Below are positions 37,474 through 46,148 of a stretch of DNA of 64,000 nt, piece by piece. Source of the DNA: JAHJDR01 sp964609965. Lineage in GTDB: Bacteria > UBA10199 > JADGCS01. Within the stretch, counting starts at the first letter, position 1. Each line of letters opens with the position of its first letter. The stretch covers positions 186,001-250,000 of the forward strand of contig CAZSTS010000001.1 of the NCBI GenBank assembly GCA_964609965.1, read 5' to 3'. The translations under genes and the position numbers were made by a program. The notes under the pieces are model-generated. The model was not told where the DNA came from, searched no databases, and saw nothing but the letters and a program-made list of their open reading frames with translations.

Positions 37474-40400
37474 GTGAAAAACTTGAAAACTATTAATAAA
37501 GACAAGCTTGTTTCTGCCGAAAAAGCCCTCTCTCATATAAAAAATGGACAAACAGTTTTTGTAGGATCAGGCGCCGGGGAACCCAAACTGCTTACTGATA
37601 CCCTAGCTGATATTGCTTCGAGTTTTTGGGATGTCGAAATCATTCACCTTGCTTCTGTAGGTGAATCGCACCTCGCTGATCCAAAATTCATCAACAATTT
37701 TCGTTACAATACCTTTTATATTGGACGAGGACTCTCAAAGGCCGTTGCCCAAGGGGTAGCTGATTACACCCCCATGAATATCAGTGAATTGCCTCAAGCC
37801 ATTGCCAGTGAAGTCATTCAAATTGATGTTGCCCTTATCCAAGTCTCACCACCTAACTCTCGTGGTCTCTGTAGTCTTGGTGTTTCAATAGACGCCACAA
37901 AAGCAGCCATGAAGCACGCAAAACTTGTGATTGCTCAAGTTAATGAACACATGCCCAGCACTTCTGCTGATTCCATGATTCCTGTTAAAGATATCGACTT
38001 CCTCGTTGAGGGAACCATTCCTTTGTTCGAAGTCCCTTCAATCGAAGTTGACCCTGTCTCTATTACGATTGGTCGTCATGTTGCCCATCTTATCAACGAC
38101 GGAATGACATTACACTTTGACCAAAGTGCTATTAGCGCTGCTAGCATGCGCTACCTAGATACAAAAACAAATTTAGGCATTCACACAGATGTTCTCACCG
38201 ACGATATTTTGCGTCTCATCAAATCAACATCAGTCAACAACAAGAAAAAAACCATCAACAAAGAAAAAACTGTTGCCACTATGGTCCTAGGTTCTCAGGA
38301 GCTCTACAATGCTGTGACCCATAATAATAAAATCGAAATCTTTCCCCTTGATGTTGTCAACGATCCCTTAGTGATAGCAAAAAACAATGACATGGTTGCT
38401 GTTCAGACTATTGAAGAAATCGAACTCACTGGTTTAGCACGCGTTGACCGCGGGGGAACAACAGGAATGAAGGGGCTGCCAAGTAGCATGGATTTTATTA
38501 ATGGAGCCAATCGTTCTTCTGGTGGTTTTACAATCCTAGCAATACCTTCAACAACACCAGATGGAAAACAATCTAATATTGTTGGCCTGAGTACTACTGG
38601 AGGCGTGGCCATCAGTCGTTCATCGGTTCATTTTGTTGTGACAGAATATGGTTATGTAAATCTTTACGGACGTTCCGTAAGAGAACGAGCCATTGCCCTT
38701 ATTTCAATCGCTCATCCAAAATTCAGACAGCAACTCTTGGAAGAAGCAAAAAAATTAAACTACGTGGGCCAAGAACAAATAGTGCCACCCGAAATCGGTT
38801 GTATTTACCCACACCATTATGCGTTCCACCATAAATTTAAAGATGGTCTTCATGTTCATTTTCGTCCTGTAAAACCTAGCGACGCGCGAAAACTCCAACG
38901 AATGTTTTATCGTCTTTCACTAAAAGCGAGACGACTCAGATATCACGGAACCATAAAAAAACTCTCCAATCGCGAAGCACAACGATTGGCTGCTGTGGAT
39001 TATAGCCAAGACATGGCTATAGTCGGTTTGATCGGCCCTCACCGGAACCAAGAAATTATTTGTGAAGGCAGGTACACTTATAACCCAGCAAATAACATGG
39101 GTGAGTTTGATATTGTTGTTGATGAGAACTTCCAAGGGCGAGGCATTGGTAATCTCTTAGCCACTTTTTTGAATAAAATAGCTTATTCCAGAAATCTTGC
39201 AGGCGTGTATGCCGAAGTCATCCCACAAAACGCTGCGACTCTCGCTCTCCTCGCTAGAGCGTGGCCCACAGGACATTCACATTATGAATTAGGAAGCTGT
39301 ATTTATAAAGTCACGTTTCCACAAGACGCTATCAAACATCCCAAAGACAGTATTATTGTTTATTCAGGACGTTTTTCAGATTTTAGTTATGGAGAAGATC
39401 ATCCTTTTAATCCTGGTAGAGCTCGTAACACATTAAAACTCATTGAGGAGCAAGGCTACATGAATGAACCTTGGGTACGCGTTGAAGAACCCAAGATGAT
39501 TACAAAAGAGAGATTAATTGAATCTCACGACCCTGCCTTTATTAATGCTCTCGAAAAAGCTAACTCAGGTGAATGGAAAGAAGAATTTCTCCATTTTAAT
39601 CTTAAAGGTGATGAGTGCCCTGTCTTTAAAGGCATGTTTGACTACATTCTCCTCTACACATCAGCAACAATCACTGCTGTTGATTTAATAACAAACGAAA
39701 ATGCCAATGTTGTTTTTAATCCTTTAGGGGGTTTTCATCATGCGAGCCGTTCTCATGCAGAGGGTTTTTGTTATGTGAATGATGTGATTGTAGCGATTGA
39801 TATTTTTCTTTCACGAGGATTTCGTGTTGCGTATATTGATATAGATGCCCATCACGGAAACGGTGTTCAAGATGCTTATTATAAAGACGACCGTGTTTTA
39901 TTTATTTCTCTTCATCAAACAGGCAAAACCCTTTATCCTTGGACAGGGTTCGAAACAGAGATTGGAGAAGACATTGGCAAAGGTTTTACAATAAACATTC
40001 CCTTACCAGAAGAAACAGATGATGAAGCTTTTGGTATGGTTTTTGAAGACATTGTTCCTTCGGCACTTAAGGGTTTTAAACCTACTGTCATTGTCGCCGC
40101 CATTGGCGCTGACATGCATAAAGCTGATCCTCTTTCTAAACTCAACCTCACGAACAACGGCATGTCTAAAGCTATTAAAATGATTCGTGATCACAGCAGA
40201 CACCTTCTTTTACTTGGAGCTGGAGGTTATAACCCCAATTCAGTTCCAAAAGCCTGGACACGCATGTGGGCAGCTGCGAATCGACTTTCTTCTCTTCCAG
40301 ACTATTTATTAGTATTGGGAGGTAATTTTATTGGAAGTGAAGCGGTTCAAGGTGGAGATATTGCTGATATGAATTTCCGCCTGTCAGGCGATAAAAAAGG

Positions 40401-40476
40401 ACTTATTTTAGAAGAACTAGACAGAATCACTGCCTTTCATAAAGCTAATACTCTTCCCTTGATAGATAAGCACTGA
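37474..40476 (+). CDS. three-domain fusion: acetyl-CoA hydrolase/transferase-like, GNAT acetyltransferase, histone-deacetylase-family
   Basis: 1000 residues from GTG 37474; an in-frame TGA at 37465 excludes a longer start. Residues 1-440 match the acetyl-CoA hydrolase/4-hydroxybutyrate CoA-transferase fold (FVGSGAGEPKLL; EYGYVNLYGRSVRERA), but the expected catalytic Glu of GxHxE is Asp239 (GIHTD) and the GIGxIP loop reads DQSAISA. Residues 455-620 are a GNAT domain with an intact CoA-binding QGRGIG (554-559). Residues 625-1000 are a class I-like deacetylase with the His dyad 755-756, zinc ligands Asp791, His793 and Asp885, and Tyr919. It combines AcuA- and AcuC-like activities. Cytoplasmic. 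Confidence 0.9.
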   Translation: MKNLKTINKDKLVSAEKALSHIKNGQTVFVGSGAGEPKLLTDTLADIASSFWDVEIIHLASVGESHLADPKFINNFRYNTFYIGRGLSKAVAQGVADYTPMNISELPQAIASEVIQIDVALIQVSPPNSRGLCSLGVSIDATKAAMKHAKLVIAQVNEHMPSTSADSMIPVKDIDFLVEGTIPLFEVPSIEVDPVSITIGRHVAHLINDGMTLHFDQSAISAASMRYLDTKTNLGIHTDVLTDDILRLIKSTSVNNKKKTINKEKTVATMVLGSQELYNAVTHNNKIEIFPLDVVNDPLVIAKNNDMVAVQTIEEIELTGLARVDRGGTTGMKGLPSSMDFINGANRSSGGFTILAIPSTTPDGKQSNIVGLSTTGGVAISRSSVHFVVTEYGYVNLYGRSVRERAIALISIAHPKFRQQLLEEAKKLNYVGQEQIVPPEIGCIYPHHYAFHHKFKDGLHVHFRPVKPSDARKLQRMFYRLSLKARRLRYHGTIKKLSNREAQRLAAVDYSQDMAIVGLIGPHRNQEIICEGRYTYNPANNMGEFDIVVDENFQGRGIGNLLATFLNKIAYSRNLAGVYAEVIPQNAATLALLARAWPTGHSHYELGSCIYKVTFPQDAIKHPKDSIIVYSGRFSDFSYGEDHPFNPGRARNTLKLIEEQGYMNEPWVRVEEPKMITKERLIESHDPAFINALEKANSGEWKEEFLHFNLKGDECPVFKGMFDYILLYTSATITAVDLITNENANVVFNPLGGFHHASRSHAEGFCYVNDVIVAIDIFLSRGFRVAYIDIDAHHGNGVQDAYYKDDRVLFISLHQTGKTLYPWTGFETEIGEDIGKGFTINIPLPEETDDEAFGMVFEDIVPSALKGFKPTVIVAAIGADMHKADPLSKLNLTNNGMSKAIKMIRDHSRHLLLLGAGGYNPNSVPKAWTRMWAAANRLSSLPDYLLVLGGNFIGSEAVQGGDIADMNFRLSGDKKGLILEELDRITAFHKANTLPLIDKH

Positions 40477-40504
40477 TGAGGATTTATCCGCTTTCTTCAA
40501 TTCT

Positions 40505-41059
40505 CTATCTCGAGTTTGTACGAACTTTGTAAAGGCGTTCTGTAAAACCACCTTCAGATACAAAGAGTCTTTCCAACCTACTCAGTTGCCTGCCAAGTAA
40601 AAAACTAGCCTGATTTGTTAGGCAAATGAGTGTATTAGCAGCCACTTCCGAAGTGGCTATTGTCAGACTATACTTGTCTGACCTGTCCGACTTGTCAGAC
40701 AAGTCTGATCTATAATGATGTCTGACCGCTAGGGCTTCGGATGAATCCTTTTGCCATAAAGACAATCCTCGCTGTCGCAAAAAGTCTTCGTAATCTAGAA
40801 GGAGCTCTTCCAAACTAGCCCTGGCTATGCCAGTGAGTTTGAGCTCTATCTTCTTTGAGGTGCCCGAAGCCATGCTGCCTTCGGCAATGTTCTGCACACC
40901 ACTACGTGCCGCTTGTATCATTTGATCTCGAGTTCGTGAGAATTTGCTCACAAAACGGTCACAAAATATAACTGTGCCATCATAGACCAATTGAGCTGTT
41001 TGGAAACTACGCAAATTTCGATAGCCCCCATACTTGGGTATAAGTTTGATTTTTTTCAT
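40505..41059 (-). CDS. four-helix-bundle protein with suffix domain and repeat-derived linker
   Basis: 184 residues. The first part (YRNLRSFQTAQLVYDGTVIFCDRF, QMIQAARSGVQNIAEGS) is the four-helix-bundle family once called the 23S rRNA intervening-sequence protein. The end (NTLICLTNQASFLLGRQL ... EGGFTERLYKVR) matches the four-helix-bundle suffix domain. Between them SDLSDKSDRSDK is encoded by a dispersed DNA repeat found elsewhere in this window. Function is unknown; relatives form pentameric barrels, one being the accessory protein of diversity-generating retroelements, but no retroelement is here. Confidence 0.85.
   Translation of the reverse strand: MKKIKLIPKYGGYRNLRSFQTAQLVYDGTVIFCDRFVSKFSRTRDQMIQAARSGVQNIAEGSMASGTSKKIELKLTGIARASLEELLLDYEDFLRQRGLSLWQKDSSEALAVRHHYRSDLSDKSDRSDKYSLTIATSEVAANTLICLTNQASFLLGRQLSRLERLFVSEGGFTERLYKVRTNSR
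40675..40714. repeat. GTCAGAC-type dispersed repeat inside a coding region, copy 2
   Basis: GTCTGACCTGTCCGACTTG followed by GTCAGACAAGTCTGA. It is the same family as 37377-37410 and 63769-63803, here lying in frame inside the four-helix-bundle gene, where it codes for the SDLSDKSDRSDK linker. Confidence 0.75.
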
Positions 41060-41413
41060 ACAAAATTACAATTGCGAAAAACGTGCCAACTTAACAAATA
41101 AACATAAATAAATATTATTTAATAATTATCATTAATTAAAAAAGATTATCGTATAAAAGACTAAAGACAGAGTCTCACATGAGTCCCAAAAATGGGACTG
41201 TGAGACTGAGACTGGGATTTTATCTAATTCTGCATGTACCTGGCACCTATATTTTGCAAGTCTCATTAACCGTAATCCCAACCCAGACGAGTTGATGAGT
41301 GTGGTGAAGTAAAATCAGTAGAGCTATATTACCCCTTAACCAATTAATCTCACTCATCTATTTTTTCACTTGCTCTATTCACCAAATTATATAATTGGAG
41401 TTTCTCAAATTTG
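41060..41413. other. intergenic region with a large hairpin
   Basis: 354 nt before tRNA-Gly. It contains the hairpin at 41171-41207 and, at about 41233-41246, ATGTACCTGGCACC, which matches one end of the element at 63727-63840 but has no partner end nearby. The promoter of the tRNA should lie near the right end (TTCACTTGCT...ATATAATT around 41365-41396). Confidence 0.55.
41171..41207. repeat. hairpin
   Basis: AGTCTCAC, a short bulge and AGTCCCA pair with TGGGACT and GTGAGACT around an AAAA loop. No U-run follows on either side, so it is not a normal terminator. Confidence 0.6.
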
Positions 41414-41487
41414 GCGGGAATAGCTCAGTTGGCTAGAGCGTAACCTTGCCAAGGTTAATGTCGCCGGTTCGAGTCCGGTTTCCCGCT
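41414..41487 (+). tRNA. tRNA-Gly (GCC)
   Basis: Cloverleaf by eye: acceptor GCGGGAA/TTCCCGC, D stem GCTC/GAGC, anticodon arm TAACC-TTGCCAA-GGTTA with anticodon GCC, T arm GCCGG-TTCGAGT-CCGGT. Discriminator base T at 41487; the CCA end is not encoded. A terminator follows at once. Confidence 0.93.
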
Positions 41488-41493
41488 CATCAA

Positions 41494-41525
41494 AGGCTGA
41501 GCCCAAAAGGCTTGGCCTTTTTTTT
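41494..41525 (+). terminator. rho-independent terminator of tRNA-Gly
   Basis: AGGCTGAGCC (41494-41503) pairs fully, with two G-U pairs, with GGCTTGGCCT (41509-41518) around CAAAA, followed by eight T. It ends one base before the mazG ATG at 41527. Confidence 0.88.
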
Positions 41526-41526
41526 C

Positions 41527-42309
41527 ATGAAAAACTTCAAGCACCTCAACCAATTTATCGAAATTATTCGCAAACTCAGAGCACCTGGTGGGTGCCCTTG
41601 GGACCGCAAACAAACCCACAAAACACTCAAACCCTATTTAGTAGAAGAAACCTACGAGGTCTTAGAAGCGATTGATAGTAAAAAGCCCGAAATGCTCAAA
41701 GAAGAACTAGGTGACCTTCTTTTACAGGTCATTCTCCATGCCCAGCTTGCTGACGACAAAGGCAAATTTAACATTGATGATGTGGCTAAAATGATTTCCG
41801 AAAAGATTATACGCAGACACCCCCATGTCTTTGGAAAGACAAAAGTCAAAAATGCAGATCACGTTCTCAAAAACTGGGTCAAAATCAAAGCTGAAGAAAA
41901 GACCAAAAAACAAGGCAAAGCCCCTTCAGTCTTTGATGGCATCCCAAAACACTTCCCTGCTTTGCTCGAGAATTATAAGATATCAAAACGTGTCGCTCGT
42001 ATTGGTTTTGACTGGAAAAAGCCTACTGATGTTTTTCATAAAGTCGAAGAAGAATTAAAAGAATCTAAACAAGCTGTAAAAAGCAATAACAAAAAACATA
42101 TTGAGGAAGAATTAGGCGATCTCTTATTTGCTACAGCCAACCTCTGTCGTGTGTACGATGTGAATCCTGAGATGGCGCTTAAACAAGCCAATAAAAAGTT
42201 TAAAAAACGCTTCAACCACATGGAAAAAACTCTCAAAAAAGAAAAGCTCATCGCAAAAGACATTCCTTTCAAGAAATGGAATGAGATGTGGAATGAGGCA
42301 AAGAAATGA
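41527..42309 (+). CDS. mazG: nucleoside triphosphate pyrophosphohydrolase MazG
   Basis: 260 residues from ATG 41527; the longer frame would start inside the tRNA. Two MazG domains are visible: LRAPGGCPWDRKQTHKTLKPYLVEE with EELGDLLLQVILHAQ, and again EEELGDLLFATANLCR (Glu/Asp metal sites). It hydrolyses NTPs to NMPs, a house-cleaning role. The ATG follows a tRNA terminator directly and has no Shine-Dalgarno, so the leader is very short or absent, or transcription reads through. It overlaps slt by 4 nt. Confidence 0.92.
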   Translation: MKNFKHLNQFIEIIRKLRAPGGCPWDRKQTHKTLKPYLVEETYEVLEAIDSKKPEMLKEELGDLLLQVILHAQLADDKGKFNIDDVAKMISEKIIRRHPHVFGKTKVKNADHVLKNWVKIKAEEKTKKQGKAPSVFDGIPKHFPALLENYKISKRVARIGFDWKKPTDVFHKVEEELKESKQAVKSNNKKHIEEELGDLLFATANLCRVYDVNPEMALKQANKKFKKRFNHMEKTLKKEKLIAKDIPFKKWNEMWNEAKK

Positions 42310-44447
42310 ATTTATCAAAATTTAAAGTAGGGGTTACCCTTGTGGCTGCCCTCATTATCTGCACGTCGTTTGCTTTTGCAAAAGACGATTCCTCAAAACC
42401 TATAAACAATATTGATGTCTACCAAAGCACACTTAAAGAATTAGATAATAAAATACCCCGAGACCTCAGTCATAGTAAATCTCTGCTCAAAAATTCCCAT
42501 GTCAAAGATGCCTTAAGGCTTTGGAAGACAAAGAAGCTGATTAAAACACGGCCCGAAGAGGCAAAAAAACAATTCATCAAAATCCGTAGCACCTCACCAC
42601 TCTACAACTATGGAAGATACTATCTCGCCAAAACTTATTCTCAGCTCCGAAAATACAGCACAGCTCTAAGGGCTTTACCTGTTATTTCTTCACCAAGTAA
42701 GAAGATTGAATGGGACACAGTTTGGTTCAGAATGAAGCTCTTGGCCCTCACAAAACAAAAAGACCAAATTCTTAAAGAAACAGCTCTGCTCAAAAAGAAA
42801 TACCGAAGAGATAAATGGGTTCCGATCAAGTCAAATTATTATCTGGGCCTGTCTGAATATTTTGCCAAAAATAAAAAATCCGCCTATGTCTATTTTCGAA
42901 AAGTCGTTGTTGATCAACCTGGCACAGAATACGATAATAAAATATTCGACCTTCTTAAAATCAAAAGAGTTTCTCCCAATAAACTCCTTTCAACAGGGCT
43001 TTGGAACAAACGTGCCGAAAAACTAGTCTCAACGGGATTTCCTCTTAAAGCACTCAATACATGGCAGGCCCTGTATCAAAATAATCCAGCGTATCAAGAA
43101 AAGGTGGCTTACGGACACTTTAAAGCCAGACGCTACAAAAAAGCAGCAGAGCTTTACAAACGGCTTTTGGAATCAGGCAATTTTACAGCCTCTCAAGACT
43201 CTCTTTGGGATAAAATTGCCCATTCGTATCTAAGATACGATAATTTTGAACAAGCAACTATAGCATTCAAGCACATCATCAATAATTTTCCCAACTCAAA
43301 ATACGCGCGAAGAGCAAAATTTAAATTAGGTTTTATCCACTTTGATTCTGAGAACTACGAGCAAGCCAGCTCCTATTTTGCACTCTTTTTGAAAAAGGGT
43401 TCAAGCTGGCAACGAGATCGTGCGCACTGGTTTAGGTTTTGGAGTTTTTACCTGCTCCAAAAATATGACCAAGCCTTGATCGAAATTGATACGATTACAA
43501 AAAAGTATAAAAGCAAAAGGCAATCACTAACCTATTGGAAGGCACGCATCTTTGATAAAACAGGTAAAGAGGATCAAGCACGCGCCATTTATAACAACCT
43601 AGTGGCAAAGAATCCTTTGGGGTACTATGGACTTCTTTCAAAACACCGCCTCAGACACCCCTTTCTTTCTCCTTCATCTGTTATCAGCTCTGATGTTCTT
43701 TCGCACCTTCCCAAGAAAAACACGAAAACAAAACGGCGTTTTAAAAAATTCAAAAAAGTCACCTTAGATAAAGGACTCACCACAGCTGTTTTGCTCTCAA
43801 AAATCGGTTTATTTAATGAGTCTTTTGATGAATCCCGGTACTCATCTTTGGCTAGAGGATCATTAAATTATGAGGGTATCAAGGCTTTTGAGATGGCCAA
43901 GAACTTTAACCGTGGTTTTGGACTTCGCAAACAAAACACCAGAGGTCAAACCGAGGGAGCCTCTCTTTTAGAAGGATTTAGATTTGCCTACCCACGAGCT
44001 TACAGAGAATTTGTTTCACCTTTTTCTCATTTATGGAAAATTGAACCCAACCTTGTTTACGCTATGATGAGACAGGAATCAGCCTTTAAACCCGAAGCCC
44101 TCTCCTACGCCTTTGCTTACGGCCTCATGCAGATCATTCCTCCCACAGCACAAGAGATTGCAAATAAAATAAAGTTTCCAAACTTTCAAACCCATCTTCT
44201 CAACAAACCTGATGTAAATATATTCTTTGGCACGTATTATATTAAATACCTTCTTGATACATTCGATAACAATCTCATTTTTACCATAGCAGGTTACAAT
44301 GCTGGCCCTGATGCTGTGAGTCGCTGGTCTAAAAAAGCAAATACTATGGAAATGGATGAGTTTATTGAATTGATTCCATACATGGAAACAAGTGATTATG
44401 TTAAAAAAGTTTTAGTGAATTATCTCGTCTACGAGAGATTGTATTGA
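42306..44447 (+). CDS. soluble lytic transglycosylase (Slt70-like) with TPR-like region
   Basis: 713 residues. A signal peptide (to about FAFA, residue 24) leads to a long helical part with TPR-like repeats (KAAELYKRLLESGNF; YEQASSYFALFLKKG), as in the Slt70 U-domain. The C-terminal lysozyme-like domain has the catalytic Glu591 in MRQESAFKPEA, then YGLMQIIPPTAQEIA and AGYNAGPDAVSRW. It cleaves glycan strands in the periplasm. Overlap with mazG (ATGA) indicates co-translation. Confidence 0.93.
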   Translation: MNLSKFKVGVTLVAALIICTSFAFAKDDSSKPINNIDVYQSTLKELDNKIPRDLSHSKSLLKNSHVKDALRLWKTKKLIKTRPEEAKKQFIKIRSTSPLYNYGRYYLAKTYSQLRKYSTALRALPVISSPSKKIEWDTVWFRMKLLALTKQKDQILKETALLKKKYRRDKWVPIKSNYYLGLSEYFAKNKKSAYVYFRKVVVDQPGTEYDNKIFDLLKIKRVSPNKLLSTGLWNKRAEKLVSTGFPLKALNTWQALYQNNPAYQEKVAYGHFKARRYKKAAELYKRLLESGNFTASQDSLWDKIAHSYLRYDNFEQATIAFKHIINNFPNSKYARRAKFKLGFIHFDSENYEQASSYFALFLKKGSSWQRDRAHWFRFWSFYLLQKYDQALIEIDTITKKYKSKRQSLTYWKARIFDKTGKEDQARAIYNNLVAKNPLGYYGLLSKHRLRHPFLSPSSVISSDVLSHLPKKNTKTKRRFKKFKKVTLDKGLTTAVLLSKIGLFNESFDESRYSSLARGSLNYEGIKAFEMAKNFNRGFGLRKQNTRGQTEGASLLEGFRFAYPRAYREFVSPFSHLWKIEPNLVYAMMRQESAFKPEALSYAFAYGLMQIIPPTAQEIANKIKFPNFQTHLLNKPDVNIFFGTYYIKYLLDTFDNNLIFTIAGYNAGPDAVSRWSKKANTMEMDEFIELIPYMETSDYVKKVLVNYLVYERLY

Positions 44448-44651
44448 TTACCCTACAAAAATCGAAATCCCAAACATCCTAGCATCATCTGTATAAATCA
44501 GAAAATTTCATCTAATATACATTCAATTATAGGAATATAAGGGGCTAAATCAGGTGCAAAAAAGGTATTTCATTAATATATTTATATAGTTAGCGAATTC
44601 TTCTTCTTCTGGCACATGCCTTGCATTATTAGATAGGGAACAGGAATTTTT

Positions 44652-44852
44652 ATGACTAAAAAACACAGTCCATATCTTGATGACCTAATTGAAGACATTA
44701 ATACGATGCCACTTAGTTCTGAGACTAATATCGAGGATCCTTTAGTGGCCCACGTAGACAATCTTATTAAGAGGGTAAAAAGGCTTGAGCAGAGACTCAT
44801 TCAACTAGAACTAGAAAAGAAAGAACAGACTCAGGATCAACGAGTTTTCTAA
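44652..44852 (+). CDS. small coiled-coil protein
   Basis: 66 residues. The second half (HVDNLIKRVKRLEQRLIQLELEKKEQ) is a clear heptad coiled coil; the first half is acidic. No signal peptide or membrane helix. A strong terminator follows 34 nt after the stop, which supports a real transcript. Ribosome site is weak (GGGAACAGG about 10 nt before the ATG). Unknown function. Confidence 0.65.
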   Translation: MTKKHSPYLDDLIEDINTMPLSSETNIEDPLVAHVDNLIKRVKRLEQRLIQLELEKKEQTQDQRVF

Positions 44853-44885
44853 GGGTAGAATTCAAGCTGGGTACGATTTGGGGAG

Positions 44886-44917
44886 CGGGGAATTTTTTAA
44901 ATTCCCCGTTTTTTTTT
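44886..44917 (+). terminator. rho-independent terminator
   Basis: CGGGGAATTT (44886-44895) and AAATTCCCCG (44899-44908) form a 10-bp stem with a TTT loop, followed by nine T. It ends the small coiled-coil gene and lies 3 nt before the convergent metalloprotease stop. Confidence 0.88.
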
Positions 44918-44920
44918 GCC

Positions 44921-46135
44921 CTAACCTTGTATAGAAGTAATCTCTAAATAATACGTTCCTGTATAATCTCCAAGTGAAGTACTAAAAGTGCATGTCATAC
45001 CACTTGTGGCTGCACTCGTATCAATCATGAGAGAATCAAGGTTGGATGATAATCCAGTACATGTTCCTGTACTATAAGGAAAATAGGTACTACAATCACT
45101 CCAACTTCGATAAACACCAGTATCTGATTTTGAAGCCTGACTCCAATCAGTAGTAGTAAATGCTACCGTATATATACCTGATAATGTATCACCCGTGATC
45201 GTCATATCATAGGGATCTACTGTTGATTCAAAGCCAGTAAACAATGTTGAGTCACTTGTGATAACCGTAACCCATTCACTCGATCCCGTGCCTGTGCCTC
45301 CTAATGTGTTTGTGCTATCAGTTGTTGTAATCGCATAATCTGGAGTAACATCAAAATACATAGTAGCATAATAGGAAAGCTCTGCCACCATAGAAGGCAC
45401 ATCACCATCATCAATGTGCAAATAACATTTTAAACATGGATTAACGTCATTACCCGAAGCAGCTTCATAGGCACTCATCAAATCTTCAAAGTTCACAGCT
45501 TCAACGCTTCCTTCCCAGGCGTCATTCATAAAATTATCTTCATACTTTTCTTCAGTTACTGTACACGTGGATTTACCCTCTGAATCAAAAGTACACGTAT
45601 ATTGATCCTGCAAACCAAAGACATGACCTGCTTCATGGGCATAAACCATGCTTTGTTCATGAGCTGTGACCGTGCCCATCATATCTGTAGCATAATCACC
45701 AATAGCAGCCGCGGGCCTAAAAGGAGTACCGGGCGCAATATCTGGAACATACCAGACTTCGTAATCAGAGTATGTTGGAAATTCAAAAACGTTTGAAAGA
45801 ACAAAATCTGATTCACTCATGCTAGCGTCTGTATTTTCTGCGAGCTCATAACCATCGGTAAATTCTACGTTGATATCGAAATCAATGTTGTGACAACTAT
45901 AATCAGCGCTACCATTGTCCCAAGCATCTTCTATGGCATTTTGAATTGTTGCTGCGAGACCTGTGTTTGCCCCTGGTCCCACGAGCATAATGTTGAGACT
46001 CATTGTATTACTACTTGCTGATGATGTAAAAGAAGCCTTAGCATAGGCATTTCCAATGAATGAACAAACTGCAAACAAGCTCAGTGTGAATATCATAACA
46101 ATGAAATTTGTTATTTTAATTTTTCCGTTCATCAT
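44921..46135 (-). CDS. secreted zinc metalloprotease (metzincin-like)
   Basis: 404 residues. A signal peptide ends near GNAYA (about 32). The zinc motif HEAGHVFGLQDQY (HExxHxxGxxD, metzincin-like with Asp as third ligand) lies near residue 166. Later ESDFVLSNVF precedes it and a beta-rich C-terminal part rich in Thr and Ser follows (ITGDTLSGIYTVAFTTTD). Cys pairs occur around residues 183-240. Secreted protease or peptidase; substrate unknown. It is last in a leftward unit behind two HEAT-like proteins (13-nt and 14-nt gaps). Ribosome site AGGAGA precedes ATG 46135. Confidence 0.82.
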   Translation of the reverse strand: MMNGKIKITNFIVMIFTLSLFAVCSFIGNAYAKASFTSSASSNTMSLNIMLVGPGANTGLAATIQNAIEDAWDNGSADYSCHNIDFDINVEFTDGYELAENTDASMSESDFVLSNVFEFPTYSDYEVWYVPDIAPGTPFRPAAAIGDYATDMMGTVTAHEQSMVYAHEAGHVFGLQDQYTCTFDSEGKSTCTVTEEKYEDNFMNDAWEGSVEAVNFEDLMSAYEAASGNDVNPCLKCYLHIDDGDVPSMVAELSYYATMYFDVTPDYAITTTDSTNTLGGTGTGSSEWVTVITSDSTLFTGFESTVDPYDMTITGDTLSGIYTVAFTTTDWSQASKSDTGVYRSWSDCSTYFPYSTGTCTGLSSNLDSLMIDTSAATSGMTCTFSTSLGDYTGTYYLEITSIQG

Positions 46136-46148
46136 GTTCTCCTAAAAA

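Noticed and set aside
40505..41059. Diversity-generating retroelement near the four-helix-bundle protein
   Set aside because: No reverse transcriptase, template repeat or variable target is visible in the window.
41233..41254. TGGCACCTATATTTTGCA as a sigma-54 promoter near the tRNA
   Set aside because: GG and GC are 12 nt apart, not 10, and the left part belongs to a repeat end (ATGTACCTGGCACC).
41446..41526. Longer mazG beginning inside the tRNA
   Set aside because: The added 27 residues are the tRNA and terminator read as codons; the family start fits ATG 41527.
44448..44651. A gene or RNA between slt and the small coiled-coil protein
   Set aside because: AT-rich with no convincing frame, hairpin or promoter of good spacing.
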